DNA of 64,000 nt from Croceibacterium soli. GTDB taxonomy: Bacteria; Pseudomonadota; Alphaproteobacteria; Sphingomonadales; Sphingomonadaceae. The stretch covers positions 558,001 through 622,000 of the forward strand of contig NZ_WTYK01000001.1 of assembly GCF_009828065.1 (NCBI RefSeq), given 5' to 3'. Every line of letters begins with the position of its first letter. The first letter of the stretch is position 1. Below the pieces are notes generated by a model, which searched no databases, had not been told where the DNA came from, and was given only the letters and a program-made list of their open reading frames with translations. Shown here one piece after another: positions 19,316 to 28,143 of this stretch. The translations under genes were made by a program, and so were the position numbers.

Positions 19316-19404
19316 TCGGGGCTCCCTTCCCTGTGTTCTGACATTGTTGACTATATCCTTTTTTGCGAACAGGCCAGTGGGTCCGTGCCGCCGATGCGCG
19401 GTCC

Positions 19405-20676
19405 TTAGCCGCCGCGGGTGACTTTAAGGATCGCGCCTTCAGTCTCGTCGGTGAGGATGTAGACTTCGCCCGCCGGCCCGACGCGCACGTCGCGCAGCCG
19501 CTGCTTGAGATCGCCGAGCAGTTCCTCGGTCGCGCCGGGCTTGCCGGCTTGGTCGAACTCGATCCGCAGGAGGCCCTTGGTGAAGCTCGGCAGCAGCAGG
19601 TCGCCGCGCCATTCGGGGAACGCCGCGCCGTCGTAGAACGCGATGTTCCCGGGGTTGAGCGAGGGCGGCCCGAAGGCGAGCACGGGATCGGTCATCCCCG
19701 CCACGCCCTTCACGGCTTTGGCCGGATCATTGTTGTAGTGCTGGCCCTGGGTCACGTCGATCCAGCCGTAGTTGTGGCCTTTCTCGATCCGGTTCAGCTC
19801 GTCGCCGCCGCGCGGACCGAACTCGGTGGACCACAGCTCGCCTGTCTGCGGGTGCGCGACGAGACCGAGCGGATTGCGGTGGCCGCTGGTCCAGATCTCC
19901 GGCTTCCAACCTTCCTTGCCGACGAATGGGTTGTCGGCCGGGACGCTGCCGTCCGGGTTGATGCGCAGGATCTTGCCGAAATGGTTGGAGGGGTCCTGGA
20001 CCATTTCGCCGTAGTTGCGGTCGCCGCTGGCGATGTAGAGCTTGCCGTCGGGGCCGAACAGGATGCGGCCGCCCCAGCTGCCGGTCGCCGGGCCCTGGCC
20101 GCAGCAGCGCTTGGGCCAGGGCTGCGCACCGTACCATGCGTCGGCGACGAAGATGTCCTCCACGTCGGCCAGCGCCATCCCGCCGTCCCAGGTGGCCCGG
20201 GCGACCGCCAGGGTGGTGTGGTCGTGGTTGTCCTCGGCCGGCTTGACGTAGCTGAAGTAGATGCGGCGGTTGGCGGCGAAATCGGGATCGAGCACGACGT
20301 CATACAAGCCGCCGATGCCGCTCGGGTTGATTGGCGGGAGGCCGGCGATGGCGATCGGGTCGAGCTTACCGTCGCGGATCGCCCGCAGGCGCCCGGGCCG
20401 CTCGGTCACCAGCATCGTGCCGTCGGGCAGCTGCGCCAGGGACCAGGGACGGTCGAGCCGGCGCGCGAGCACTTCGACATGGATCTTGCCGGCCTGGGTC
20501 TCGTAATCCCAGGGGCCCGAGCCCAGCGGAGTGGAGCGAGGGAAGGGAGCCGCAGCGGCTGGAGCCGGCGCTGCCGCCGGCGCAGCAGGAGCATCCTGTG
20601 CCGCCGCACCGTAGGCCGCTCCGGCAAGTGCCAATGCCGCGAGCACGCCGAAGCGCCGCATCGATCCTAGATGCAT
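19405..20676 (-). CDS. PQQ-dependent sugar dehydrogenase (soluble aldose dehydrogenase type)
   Basis: Periplasmic six-bladed beta-propeller quinoprotein that oxidises aldoses to lactones using pyrroloquinoline quinone. 423 residues: signal peptide to about residue 27, an Ala/Pro linker, then the GSDH domain (RPWSLAQLPDGTMLVTERPGR, GIGGLYDVVLDPDF, GGRILFGPDGKLYIASGDR, SGHRNPLGLVAHP, EFGPRGGDELN, HNYGW). These match Asd/YliI-type enzymes. ATG at 20676 is supported by GGAGGGG eight bases upstream; an in-frame ATG at 20661 lacks such a site. No PQQ synthesis genes are in the window. Confidence 0.9.
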   Translation of the reverse strand: MHLGSMRRFGVLAALALAGAAYGAAAQDAPAAPAAAPAPAAAAPFPRSTPLGSGPWDYETQAGKIHVEVLARRLDRPWSLAQLPDGTMLVTERPGRLRAIRDGKLDPIAIAGLPPINPSGIGGLYDVVLDPDFAANRRIYFSYVKPAEDNHDHTTLAVARATWDGGMALADVEDIFVADAWYGAQPWPKRCCGQGPATGSWGGRILFGPDGKLYIASGDRNYGEMVQDPSNHFGKILRINPDGSVPADNPFVGKEGWKPEIWTSGHRNPLGLVAHPQTGELWSTEFGPRGGDELNRIEKGHNYGWIDVTQGQHYNNDPAKAVKGVAGMTDPVLAFGPPSLNPGNIAFYDGAAFPEWRGDLLLPSFTKGLLRIEFDQAGKPGATEELLGDLKQRLRDVRVGPAGEVYILTDETEGAILKVTRGG

Positions 20677-20827
20677 GACAAAATCCCCTCCAACCGGACC
20701 GAGTCAATCTCAGCCTTTGATAGCCCCCTAACGATCAGAACGCGTCCGCACAATCGCCTCCGCTTTCCCTTGCCCGATCCCGTGCGCTCGCTACCATGCC
20801 CGGCTGGATCTTTTGGGGAGGTTCGCT

Positions 20828-21820
20828 ATGGGCCCGTTTCTGATCGCCTTGCTGGCGCTGCTGGTCATCTTCCTGCTGATGGGCGTGCGCGTCGTGCGGC
20901 AGGGTTACGTCTACACGATCGAGCGGCTGGGCAAGTTCACCCTCGCGGCGGAGCCGGGCCTGCACCTGATCATCCCGTTCATCGACCGCGTCGGCCAGAA
21001 GGTGAACGTAATGGAGCAGGTGCTCGACATCCCGGGGCAGGAGATCATCACCCGCGACAACGCCATGGTCGGGGTCGACGCGGTGGTGTTCTTCCAGGTG
21101 CTCGACGCGGGCAAGGCGGCCTATGAGGTGCACAACCTCTATGCCGCGATCATGGCGATCACGACCACCAACCTGCGCACGGTGATGGGCTCGATGGACC
21201 TCGACGAGACCCTGTCCAAACGGGACGAAATCAACGCGCGGCTGCTCGGCGTGGTCGATCATGCGACCAGCCCGTGGGGCGTGAAGATCACCCGGGTGGA
21301 GATCAAGGACATCCGCCCGCCGCTGGATATCTCCGAGGCCATGGCCCGGCAGATGAAGGCCGAGCGGCTCAAGCGCGCCGAGATCTTGGAGGCGGAGGGC
21401 GAGCGCGCCAGCCGCATCCTGCGTGCCGAGGGCGAGAAGCAGTCGGCCATCCTGTCCGCAGAGGGCAAGAAGGAAGCCGCCTTCCGCGATGCCGAGGCGC
21501 GCGAGCGCGCTGCGGAGGCCGAGGCCCGGGCGACCGAGGTGGTCTCCAATGCCATCGCCCAGTCGGGCAACCAGGCGATCAACTACTTCATCGCCCAGGA
21601 ATACACCAAGGCGATCGGCAAGTTCGCCACAAGCCCAAATGCCAAGACGATCCTGTTCCCGATCGAGGCGACCCAGCTGATCGGCACGCTCGGCGGCATC
21701 GGCGAACTCGCCCGCGAGATGCTCGGCGACGGCAGCAAGGGCGACGTGACCACGGATAGCGGCACGCCGCTGCCGCGGTCGGCTCCGCGGGCGACGGTTC
21801 CCCCGACGGACCGCCGTTGA
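20828..21820 (+). CDS. qmcA: SPFH/band-7 protein (QmcA/stomatin-like)
   Basis: Inner-membrane scaffold protein of the prohibitin/stomatin superfamily, linked in bacteria to FtsH and membrane microdomains. 330 residues: N-terminal membrane segment (residues 4-21), band-7 domain ([15 protein letters not shown] to VEIKDIRPP), then a long Ala/Glu/Arg coiled coil (residues about 170-240), then [18 protein letters not shown] at 20828 has GGGGAGG upstream. The nfeD-like gene overlaps its stop (TGATG), the usual SPFH-NfeD pairing. Confidence 0.92.
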   Translation: MGPFLIALLALLVIFLLMGVRVVRQGYVYTIERLGKFTLAAEPGLHLIIPFIDRVGQKVNVMEQVLDIPGQEIITRDNAMVGVDAVVFFQVLDAGKAAYEVHNLYAAIMAITTTNLRTVMGSMDLDETLSKRDEINARLLGVVDHATSPWGVKITRVEIKDIRPPLDISEAMARQMKAERLKRAEILEAEGERASRILRAEGEKQSAILSAEGKKEAAFRDAEARERAAEAEARATEVVSNAIAQSGNQAINYFIAQEYTKAIGKFATSPNAKTILFPIEATQLIGTLGGIGELAREMLGDGSKGDVTTDSGTPLPRSAPRATVPPTDRR

Positions 21821-22296
21821 TGGACTGGTTCGGCGATCTCGACGCGCACTGGGTCTGGCTGACGCTTGGCCTGGTGCTCGCCGGGCTCGAGATGCTCGTG
21901 CCGGGCGTCTACCTGATCTGGCTTGCGATCGCGGCGATCATCACCGGCGTGCTCACCGGCCTGTTCGACCTGACGCTGCCTATGCAGGTGATCGACTTCG
22001 TCTTCCTCGCGCTGATCCTGGCGTTCTCCGCCAAGCGATTCCTGCGCGACAAGCCGATCGAGAGTTCCGATCCGCTGATGAATCGCCGCGGCGCGCGGAT
22101 GGTCGGACAAACCGCCCTGGTCGTCCAGGCCATCGAACACGGCAGTGGCCGCGTGCATTTCGGGGACAGCGAATGGATCGCGCGCGGACCGGACGTAGCG
22201 GCCGGCGAACGCGTGCGCATCGTCGGCAGCGATGGGGCCAGTCTGCTGGTCGAACCGCTCACCTTGCTGAGCGACGAGGGCACACAGCCGGGCTGA
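21820..22296 (+). CDS. NfeD-like membrane protein
   Basis: 158 residues: two to three membrane segments (VWLTLGLVLAGLEMLVPGVY, LIWLAIAAIITGVLTGLF, VIDFVFLALILAFSA) and a C-terminal OB-fold NfeD domain (GRVHFGDSEWIARGPD, AGERVRIVGSDGASLLVEPL). Partner of the SPFH protein encoded upstream; the pair probably organises a membrane complex. The ATG at 21820 shares its A with the upstream TGA; a TTG one codon earlier is also possible. Confidence 0.92.
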   Translation: MDWFGDLDAHWVWLTLGLVLAGLEMLVPGVYLIWLAIAAIITGVLTGLFDLTLPMQVIDFVFLALILAFSAKRFLRDKPIESSDPLMNRRGARMVGQTALVVQAIEHGSGRVHFGDSEWIARGPDVAAGERVRIVGSDGASLLVEPLTLLSDEGTQPG

Positions 22297-22334
22297 GGCG
22301 AGCGGTCTCGTTCGGCCTTGATCGAACCACTCCA

Positions 22335-22402
22335 GTTCGTGGTGAGCTTGTCGAACCACGCTGGCGCCGCGCTGGCGTCCTTCGACAGGCTCAGGACGAA
22401 CG
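22335..22402. repeat. Family C palindromic repeat (copy C1)
   Basis: Inverted arms GTTCGTGGTGAGCTTGTCGA and TCGACAGGCTCAGGACGAAC around a short Ala-codon-like centre. The same arms, in either order, recur at 27097, 55028 and 55150. Located between the convergent nfeD-like and NDUFA9-like genes. Confidence 0.9.
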
Positions 22403-22425
22403 GATCAAGGTAGAGACAAAGGACC

Positions 22426-23373
22426 TCAAGCCGGGGAGCGCTTGTCGCCGAAGCGGCCGTGCTTGCGGTAGCGGCTCATCCAGCGGCCCAGGAACAGGTC
22501 GAGCGGCTTGGGTGCCACTCCCAGTTCCTTGAGGCCCGGATGCTCGCCGGAAGGCACGCTGCCGGCCTTCAGCATCGTCCACTGGTCCGCGTTCATCGGC
22601 GAGAGCGGCAGCTTGGCGAAGACCGCCGAAAGGGCATCGGGCATCGGCACGAGATGGCGCTCCCGCCCCTGGGCGGCGGCGATGCGCCGGTGCAGGTCGA
22701 GCATGGCGATCGGTTCGGGTCCGGCGATTTCGTAGGTCTTGCCGCCGTGCTGGCCCGGATCGGCCAGCGCGTTCACCAGCGCCTCGGCCGCGTCGTCGAC
22801 CCACACCGGCTGCAGCTTCGCTTCGGGCCCGAACACCGGCAGGACCGGCAGACCGGCGATCAGGCCGGCAAACAGGTTTACGAACTTGTCCTCCTCGCCG
22901 AACATGACCGAAGGGCGCAGCACGGTCGCGGTGGGGAAGGCCTGGCGGACCAGTTCTTCGCCGCGCGCCTTGGTCGAAGCATAGCTGCTGGCGGATTCGG
23001 GATCGGCCCCGATCGCGGAGACATAGACGAAGCTCTGCATCCCGTTGGCCGCCGCGGCTTCGGCCGCATGGCCCGCGCCTTCCGCATGCAGCGCCTCGAG
23101 GTCGCCGGAGAAGCTGCCGACGAGGTAGACCGCGGCGTCCGCCCCCTGCATCACCGCTTCGAGGCTGCGCCGCTTCCGGACGTCGCAGCGGGCGAACTGG
23201 ATCTGCCCGAGATTGGCGAGCGGCCGCAGGCGGTGCGCTTTCTCCGGGTGGCGGCTGGCGATGCGCAGGCGCGCCCCGCGCGCGAGCAGTTCTTCCACCA
23301 CATGGCTGCCGACGAAGCCGCTGCCGCCGATCAGCACCACGAGTTTGTTTTCGAGCGGTCCGTAAGTCGCCAT
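22426..23373 (-). CDS. Complex I NDUFA9-type NAD(P)-binding protein
   Basis: Atypical short-chain dehydrogenase, 315 residues, of the group annotated as complex I NDUFA9 subunit family in alphaproteobacteria. NAD(P) motif GGSGFVGSHVVEELLARG at the N-terminus, then FVYVSAIGADPESASSYAST-type strand, GEELVRQAFPTATVLRPSVMFG and QPVWVDDAAEAL. In mitochondria NDUFA9 is an accessory subunit of NADH:quinone oxidoreductase; in bacteria the role is inferred. Cytoplasmic or membrane-peripheral. Monocistronic. Confidence 0.85.
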   Translation of the reverse strand: MATYGPLENKLVVLIGGSGFVGSHVVEELLARGARLRIASRHPEKAHRLRPLANLGQIQFARCDVRKRRSLEAVMQGADAAVYLVGSFSGDLEALHAEGAGHAAEAAAANGMQSFVYVSAIGADPESASSYASTKARGEELVRQAFPTATVLRPSVMFGEEDKFVNLFAGLIAGLPVLPVFGPEAKLQPVWVDDAAEALVNALADPGQHGGKTYEIAGPEPIAMLDLHRRIAAAQGRERHLVPMPDALSAVFAKLPLSPMNADQWTMLKAGSVPSGEHPGLKELGVAPKPLDLFLGRWMSRYRKHGRFGDKRSPA

Positions 23374-23715
23374 GTCCCTGCCAATTCAGCCTGCGCGGAG
23401 GATGGCCCGCGCCGTTAAAGATAGGCCTCGCCATGCCGTATGGCGCCCGCCATCGCAAGCATGGGTGCGGCTTTCGGATCGGGAGGCGTTGCACGGTGCC
23501 TCCACCACCCCCAACCCCCTCCTCTGAAGAGGAGGGGGCTTTGCCGACCGCACCTTGTTCCCCCTCCGCTTCAGAGGAGGGGGTGAGGGGGTGGTGCTGG
23601 CTTGGCGCAAGCTAATATTCGAACAACATAGCGCAACAAATGCATCCTGTGCTTGCCAATGCTCCCGGACCGTTGCAGGTTCGCTTGCGCGGTTTCACCT
23701 GTAAGGAGACGACCC
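23374..23715. other. Intergenic region upstream of mmsA
   Basis: 342 bases between divergent genes. It contains the A5 repeat (23500-23597) and, nearer mmsA, an inverted GCTTGGCGCAAGC at about 23607-23619 next to an AT-rich TAATATTCGAACAACATAGC, a possible promoter or operator for the valine operon. No gene is supported. Confidence 0.5.
23500..23597. repeat. Family A-like variant repeat (copy A5)
   Basis: CTCCACCACCCCCAACCCCC on the left pairs with GGGGGTGAGGGGGTGGTG on the right. The inner units CCCTCCTCTGAAGAGGAGGG and CCCTCCGCTTCAGAGGAGGG are each palindromic. Related in style, not sequence-identical, to A1-A4. Confidence 0.75.
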
Positions 23716-25215
23716 ATGCGCCAGATCGACCACTTCATCGCCGGGGGCGCCGGGAGAGAGGCGGACGGGCGCACCGGAGAGGTCTTCGACCCCAACAGCG
23801 GTGTGGTCCAGGCACGGGTGCCGCTGGGCGGCAAGGCGGAGCTCGACCGGGCGGTGGCGGCGGCGAAGGCGGCGCAGCCCGCCTGGGCGGTGACCAACCC
23901 CCAGCGGCGCGCCCGGGTCATGTTCAAGTTCAAGGAACTCGTCGAGGCGAACATGGACGAGCTCGCCCGCCTGCTTTCCAGCGAGCATGGCAAAGTCATT
24001 GCGGACGCAAAGGGCGACCTCCAGCGCGGGCTCGACGTGATCGAGTTCGCCTGCGGCATCCCGCACGCGATGAAGGGCGAGTACACCGAAGGCGCCGGGC
24101 CGGGGATCGACGTCTATTCGATGCGCGTGCCGCTCGGCATCGGCGCGGGCATCACCCCGTTCAACTTCCCGGCGATGATCCCGATGTGGATGTTCGGCGT
24201 GTCCGTCGCCGTCGGCAATGCGTTCATTCTCAAGCCGAGCGAGCGCGATCCCAGCGTGCCGGTGCGCCTGGCCGAGCTGTTCCGCGAGGCCGGCGGGCCG
24301 GAGGGCATCCTCCAGGTCGTCCACGGCGACAAGGAGATGGTCGACGCGATCCTCGACCACCCGGATATCGCCGCCGTCAGCTTCGTCGGCTCTTCCGACA
24401 TCGCTCAATACGTCTATTCCCGGGGCGTCGCTGCCGGCAAGCGCGTGCAGGCGATGGGCGGGGCCAAGAACCACGGCATCGTGATGCCCGATGCCGACAT
24501 GGACCAGGTGGTGAACGATCTCGCCGGAGCCGCCTTCGGCTCGGCCGGCGAACGCTGCATGGCGCTCCCGGTGGTGGTGCCGGTGGGCGAGGACACGGCC
24601 GAGCGGCTGCGCGAGAAGCTGATCCCGGCGATCCAGGCCCTGCGCGTCGGCATCTCGACGGACGAGGAAGCGCATTACGGCCCGGTCGTCACCGCCGCGC
24701 ACAAGAAGAAGGTCGAGGACTGGATCGCCACGGCGGAAGCCGAAGGCGGCGAACTGGTGATCGACGGGCGCGGCTTCCGCCTGCAGGGGCACGAGGACGG
24801 GTTCTTCGTCGGCCCGACGCTGATCGACCATGTCACGCCGGACATGGAAAGCTATCGTAACGAGATCTTCGGCCCGGTGCTGCAGATCGTCCGGGCGAAG
24901 GACTTCGAGGAAGCGGTCATGCTCCCCTCGAAGCACCAGTACGGCAACGGCGTCGCCATCTTCACGCGCAACGGCCACGCCGCGCGCGAGTTCGCCGCGC
25001 GGGTCGAGGTCGGCATGGTCGGGATCAACGTGCCGATCCCGGTGCCGGTCGCCTACCATAGCTTCGGCGGCTGGAAGCGCTCGGCCTTCGGCGACCACAA
25101 CCAGCACGGCATGGACGGCGTGCGCTTCTGGACCAAGACCAAGACGGTGACCCAGCGCTGGCCCGATGGTTCGGTCACGGGCGAGAATGCTTTCGTGATC
25201 CCGACGATGGGGTAG
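23716..25215 (+). CDS. mmsA: Methylmalonate-semialdehyde dehydrogenase (CoA-acylating)
   Basis: NAD-dependent oxidative decarboxylation of (methyl)malonate semialdehyde to propionyl-CoA or acetyl-CoA, late step of valine and myo-inositol catabolism. 499 residues, normal for the family. Seen: [32 protein letters not shown], catalytic Cys in [11 protein letters not shown], and the C-terminal [17 protein letters not shown] at 23716 has AAGGAG eight bases upstream. Heads an operon with enoyl-CoA hydratase and mmsB, separated by repeats B3 and B4. Confidence 0.95.
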   Translation: MRQIDHFIAGGAGREADGRTGEVFDPNSGVVQARVPLGGKAELDRAVAAAKAAQPAWAVTNPQRRARVMFKFKELVEANMDELARLLSSEHGKVIADAKGDLQRGLDVIEFACGIPHAMKGEYTEGAGPGIDVYSMRVPLGIGAGITPFNFPAMIPMWMFGVSVAVGNAFILKPSERDPSVPVRLAELFREAGGPEGILQVVHGDKEMVDAILDHPDIAAVSFVGSSDIAQYVYSRGVAAGKRVQAMGGAKNHGIVMPDADMDQVVNDLAGAAFGSAGERCMALPVVVPVGEDTAERLREKLIPAIQALRVGISTDEEAHYGPVVTAAHKKKVEDWIATAEAEGGELVIDGRGFRLQGHEDGFFVGPTLIDHVTPDMESYRNEIFGPVLQIVRAKDFEEAVMLPSKHQYGNGVAIFTRNGHAAREFAARVEVGMVGINVPIPVPVAYHSFGGWKRSAFGDHNQHGMDGVRFWTKTKTVTQRWPDGSVTGENAFVIPTMG

Positions 25216-25216
25216 G

Positions 25217-25321
25217 CGTCGTCCCGGGCCTGACCCGGGACCGCTGGCCTCCAGGTCGGACCCGGCATACAGCGGTCCCGGATCCCCTGCTTCCACAGGG
25301 GCAGGCAAGTCCGGGACGACG
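25217..25321. repeat. Family B repeat (copy B3)
   Basis: CGTCGTCCCGGGCCTGACCC on the left, GGCAAGTCCGGGACGACG on the right. It carries an extra palindromic insert CCCCTGCTTCCACAGGGG absent from other copies. The right end runs into the GAAGGAGAG ribosome site of the hydratase gene. Confidence 0.88.
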
Positions 25322-25333
25322 AAGGAGAGATCC

Positions 25334-26119
25334 ATGGCCGAATACCACACCATCCTCGTCGAGCAGCGCGGCGCCGTCACGCTGGTTACGCTCAACCGCC
25401 CGCAGGCGCTGAACGCGCTCAACACCCAAGTGCTGGACGAACTGATCGCCGCCTTCGCCGCGTTCGAAGCCGACCCGGGTCAGCGCTGCGCGGTGGTCAC
25501 CGGCAGCGGGGAGAAGGCTTTCGCCGCCGGGGCGGACATCAAGGAGATGGCCGACAAGCCGATGGCCGATTTCTACCTCGAGGATTTTTTCTCCAGGTGG
25601 ACCAGCGACTTCACGCGGAAGATCCGCAAGCCGTGGATCGCGGCGGTGAACGGCTTCGCGCTCGGCGGCGGGTGCGAGCTGGCGATGATGGCCGACTTCA
25701 TCCTCGCGGCGGATACTGCCAAGTTCGGCCAGCCGGAGATCAAGCTCGGCGTCGCGCCCGGGATGGGCGGCAGCCAGCGGCTGACTCATGCGATCGGCAA
25801 GTCCAAGGCGATGGAAATGGTCCTCACCGGCCGGATGATGGGCGCGGAGGAAGCCGAGCGGGCCGGTCTCGTGGCGCGGGTCGTGCCGGCGGCGGACCTG
25901 CTGGAGGACGCGCTGAAGACCGCCGCGCAGATCGCAGCCATGCCGCCGCTCGCGGCGATGGTGAACAAGGAACTGGTCAACGCCGCGTTCGAGCTCGGGC
26001 TCGACCAGGGCATCCTCCACGAACGGCGCCTGTTCCAGATCCTCGCCGGCACCGAGGACAAAGCGGAGGGGATGCGCGCCTTCGTCGAGAAGCGCGAAGG
26101 CCAGTGGAAGGGCAGATAA
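25334..26119 (+). CDS. Enoyl-CoA hydratase (valine operon)
   Basis: Crotonase-fold hydratase, 261 residues, probably hydrating methacrylyl-CoA to 3-hydroxyisobutyryl-CoA in valine breakdown, given its place between mmsA and mmsB. Oxyanion-hole segments AAGADIKEM and [14 protein letters not shown], and both catalytic glutamates of hydratases (in LGGGCELAM and [15 protein letters not shown]) are present. ATG at 25334 follows GAAGGAGAG. It is EchA-like; a broader beta-oxidation role cannot be excluded. Confidence 0.92.
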   Translation: MAEYHTILVEQRGAVTLVTLNRPQALNALNTQVLDELIAAFAAFEADPGQRCAVVTGSGEKAFAAGADIKEMADKPMADFYLEDFFSRWTSDFTRKIRKPWIAAVNGFALGGGCELAMMADFILAADTAKFGQPEIKLGVAPGMGGSQRLTHAIGKSKAMEMVLTGRMMGAEEAERAGLVARVVPAADLLEDALKTAAQIAAMPPLAAMVNKELVNAAFELGLDQGILHERRLFQILAGTEDKAEGMRAFVEKREGQWKGR

Positions 26120-26122
26120 CCG

Positions 26123-26205
26123 CGTCGTCCCGGACTCGATCCGGGACCGCTGGCCCCTTGGTCGGACCAGGAGGCCAGCGATCCCGGGTCGAGCCCGGGA
26201 TGACG
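26123..26205. repeat. Family B repeat (copy B4)
   Basis: CGTCGTCCCGGACTCGATCC and GGTCGAGCCCGGGATGACG are inverted arms around CCGCTGGCCCCTTGGTCGG / its inverse. It lies between the hydratase gene and mmsB inside the operon. Confidence 0.88.
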
Positions 26206-26221
26206 GAATTGGAGCGCTGAA

Positions 26222-27091
26222 ATGAGAATAGCATTCATCGGCCTGGGCAACATGGGCGGCGGGATGGCCGCGAACCTCGCCGATGCGGGCCACGAGGTGC
26301 GGGCGTTCGATCTCTCGGCTGAGGCTCTACAGCGGGCCGCCGAAAGCGGCTGCGAGACGTTCGGCTCGATCGAGGAAGCGGTCGAGGGCGCCGAGGCGGT
26401 GGTTTCGATGCTGCCGAACGGCGCGATCGTGAAGGAGGTCTACACCGCGCACGTGATCGGCCGCGCGCGGCTCGATGCGATCCTGATCGACTGCTCGACC
26501 ATCGATGTCGCCACCGCGCGGGAGGTGGAGCAGATCGCCGCCGATGCCGGGTACGCGATGGTCGATGCCCCTGTCTCCGGCGGCATCGCCGCGGCAGCGG
26601 CGGGCACGCTGACTTTCATGGTTGGCGGCGGGGAGGAGGCGTTCCGGCGCGCCGAGGCCGTGCTCCAGCCGATGGGCAAGGCGGTGATCCACGCCGGGGG
26701 CCCAGGGGCCGGGCAGGCGGCCAAGATCTGCAACAACATGATGCTCGGCATCCACATGATCGGCACCTGCGAGGGCTTCGCGATGGCCCAGCGCCTCGGA
26801 CTCGATCCGCAGGTGTTCTACGACATCGCCTCTGTCAGCTCCGGACAGTCGTGGTCGGTGACGAGCTACTGCCCCGTCCCCGGCGTTGGCCCGCAGACAC
26901 CGGCGGACAACGATTACCAGGGCGGCTTCGCCACCGCGCTGATGCTGAAGGATCTGAGGCTGGCGATGGAAGCGGCGGACACCGCCGGGACCGAGCCGAA
27001 GATGGGCCGCCATGCCAAGCAGCTTTACGAAGCGTTCGAGGCGGCGGGGAACGGCGCACTCGACTTCTCAGCGATCATCAAGACGATCTGA
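26222..27091 (+). CDS. mmsB: 3-hydroxyisobutyrate dehydrogenase
   Basis: NAD-dependent oxidation of 3-hydroxyisobutyrate to methylmalonate semialdehyde, the MmsA substrate. 289 residues: Rossmann motif IAFIGLGNMGGGMAANL, substrate loop DAPVSGGIAAA, catalytic Lys in GQAAKICNNMMLG and the dimer helix GFATALMLKDLRLAMEAA. ATG at 26222 is preceded by TTGGAGCG. Third gene of the mmsA operon; an acyl-CoA dehydrogenase and a 3-hydroxyisobutyryl-CoA hydrolase for the rest of the valine route are not in the window. Confidence 0.94.
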   Translation: MRIAFIGLGNMGGGMAANLADAGHEVRAFDLSAEALQRAAESGCETFGSIEEAVEGAEAVVSMLPNGAIVKEVYTAHVIGRARLDAILIDCSTIDVATAREVEQIAADAGYAMVDAPVSGGIAAAAAGTLTFMVGGGEEAFRRAEAVLQPMGKAVIHAGGPGAGQAAKICNNMMLGIHMIGTCEGFAMAQRLGLDPQVFYDIASVSSGQSWSVTSYCPVPGVGPQTPADNDYQGGFATALMLKDLRLAMEAADTAGTEPKMGRHAKQLYEAFEAAGNGALDFSAIIKTI

Positions 27092-27096
27092 CTTCC

Positions 27097-27162
27097 GTTC
27101 GTCCTGAGCTTGTCGAAGGACGAGAGGCTGCGCGCTCGTGGTTCGACAGGCTCACCACGAAC
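27097..27162. repeat. Family C palindromic repeat (copy C2)
   Basis: GTTCGTCCTGAGCTTGTCGA and TCGACAGGCTCACCACGAAC are the arms; sits immediately after mmsB. Confidence 0.9.
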
Positions 27163-27177
27163 GGATCTAAGTTCGTA

Positions 27178-27304
27178 GATCCTCCCCCGGAGGGGGAGGG
27201 GGACCGCCGCCGAAGGCGGTGGTGGAGGGGTGTGGCCGTCTCGGAGAGGGTAACACCCCTCCGTCAGCCCTGCGGGCTGCCACCTCCCCTTGCAGGGGAG
27301 GATC
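27178..27304. repeat. Family A palindromic repeat (copy A2)
   Basis: GATCCTCCCCCGGAGGGGGA on the left and CCCTTGCAGGGGAGGATC on the right. GGTGGAGGGGTGT pairs with ACACCCCTCC. Together with C2 it fills the gap between convergent mmsB and manA. Confidence 0.9.
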
Positions 27305-27313
27305 TGAGCGGGC

Positions 27314-28126
27314 TCAACCCTTCGGTCGAACCGGCTGGGCGATCAGGCAGGTGCCGTTGGGGTCGAATACCACGTCGTCGAGCGAGTGGGCCAACGCGCA
27401 TTGGCCGGGTTCGACCGGTTCGCCTTCGACGGTGGCGGTGCCTTCGCGGGGGATGACGAGCAAGCAGCCGTGGTAGCGGGCGACGGTCGTGCGGTCGGGC
27501 ACGCCGTCGACGCGGTCGAGGCAGAAGTACGGCCCGTTCACCAGCGGAACGTCGCCCGTCTCGGGCAGGACCAGGTGCCGCGCCATGTCGTAAGGCTCGC
27601 CTTTGGCCACGGCCATGCCTTCGTCGAGATGCAGTTCGCGCGGGCGGCCGTAGTCGTAGAGGCGGTAGGTGATGTCGGAGTTCTGCTGCACTTCGATGAT
27701 GCTGACCCCGCCGCCGATCGCGTGGACGGTGTTGGCGGGGATGTAGAAGAAGTCGCCGGGCTTGACCTCATGCCAGGTCAGCATGTTCTCGATGCTGCCG
27801 TCCTGCGCGGCCCGGCGCATGGTCTCTTCGTGCAGCGGCTGGTCGAAGCCGATGCCGAGCACCGCGCCCGGCTCCGCGTCGATCACCAGCCAGCATTCCT
27901 CCTTGCCCTGGCGGCCGAGGCCTTTCGCCTCGGTTTGAGCATCGGAAGGGTGCACCTGGACCGAGAGCTTCTCCGAGGTGAAGATGTACTTCACCAGCAG
28001 TTGCGGCAGGTCCTGCGGCGGCTCGAACCAGATCTCGCCGATCCGCCTGCCGCCGCTTGCGCTGAACGGGGCGGGCAAGGTGTCCCTACCCCAGGGCTTT
28101 TCGACTGTACGGGTTTCCAGCAGCAT
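27314..28126 (-). CDS. manA: Mannose-6-phosphate isomerase, class I
   Basis: Zinc enzyme interconverting mannose 6-phosphate and fructose 6-phosphate. At 270 residues it is of the short cupin-type class I group. Metal residues fall in SVQVHPSDAQTEAK and NTVHAIGGGVSIIEVQQNSD; the TYRLYDYGR segment is also conserved. Last gene of a leftward operon after a GT4 fusion and a GH130 enzyme, 17 bases after the latter, which places it in a mannose-phosphate economy rather than in nucleotide-sugar synthesis alone. Confidence 0.92.
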   Translation of the reverse strand: MLLETRTVEKPWGRDTLPAPFSASGGRRIGEIWFEPPQDLPQLLVKYIFTSEKLSVQVHPSDAQTEAKGLGRQGKEECWLVIDAEPGAVLGIGFDQPLHEETMRRAAQDGSIENMLTWHEVKPGDFFYIPANTVHAIGGGVSIIEVQQNSDITYRLYDYGRPRELHLDEGMAVAKGEPYDMARHLVLPETGDVPLVNGPYFCLDRVDGVPDRTTVARYHGCLLVIPREGTATVEGEPVEPGQCALAHSLDDVVFDPNGTCLIAQPVRPKG

Positions 28127-28143
28127 GTCTGGCCAACGCGTCC

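Noticed and set aside
20769-20797. RpoH-type promoter before qmcA
   Set aside because: CTTG-N17-GCTACCA matches too few -10 positions to separate it from chance or from a housekeeping promoter.
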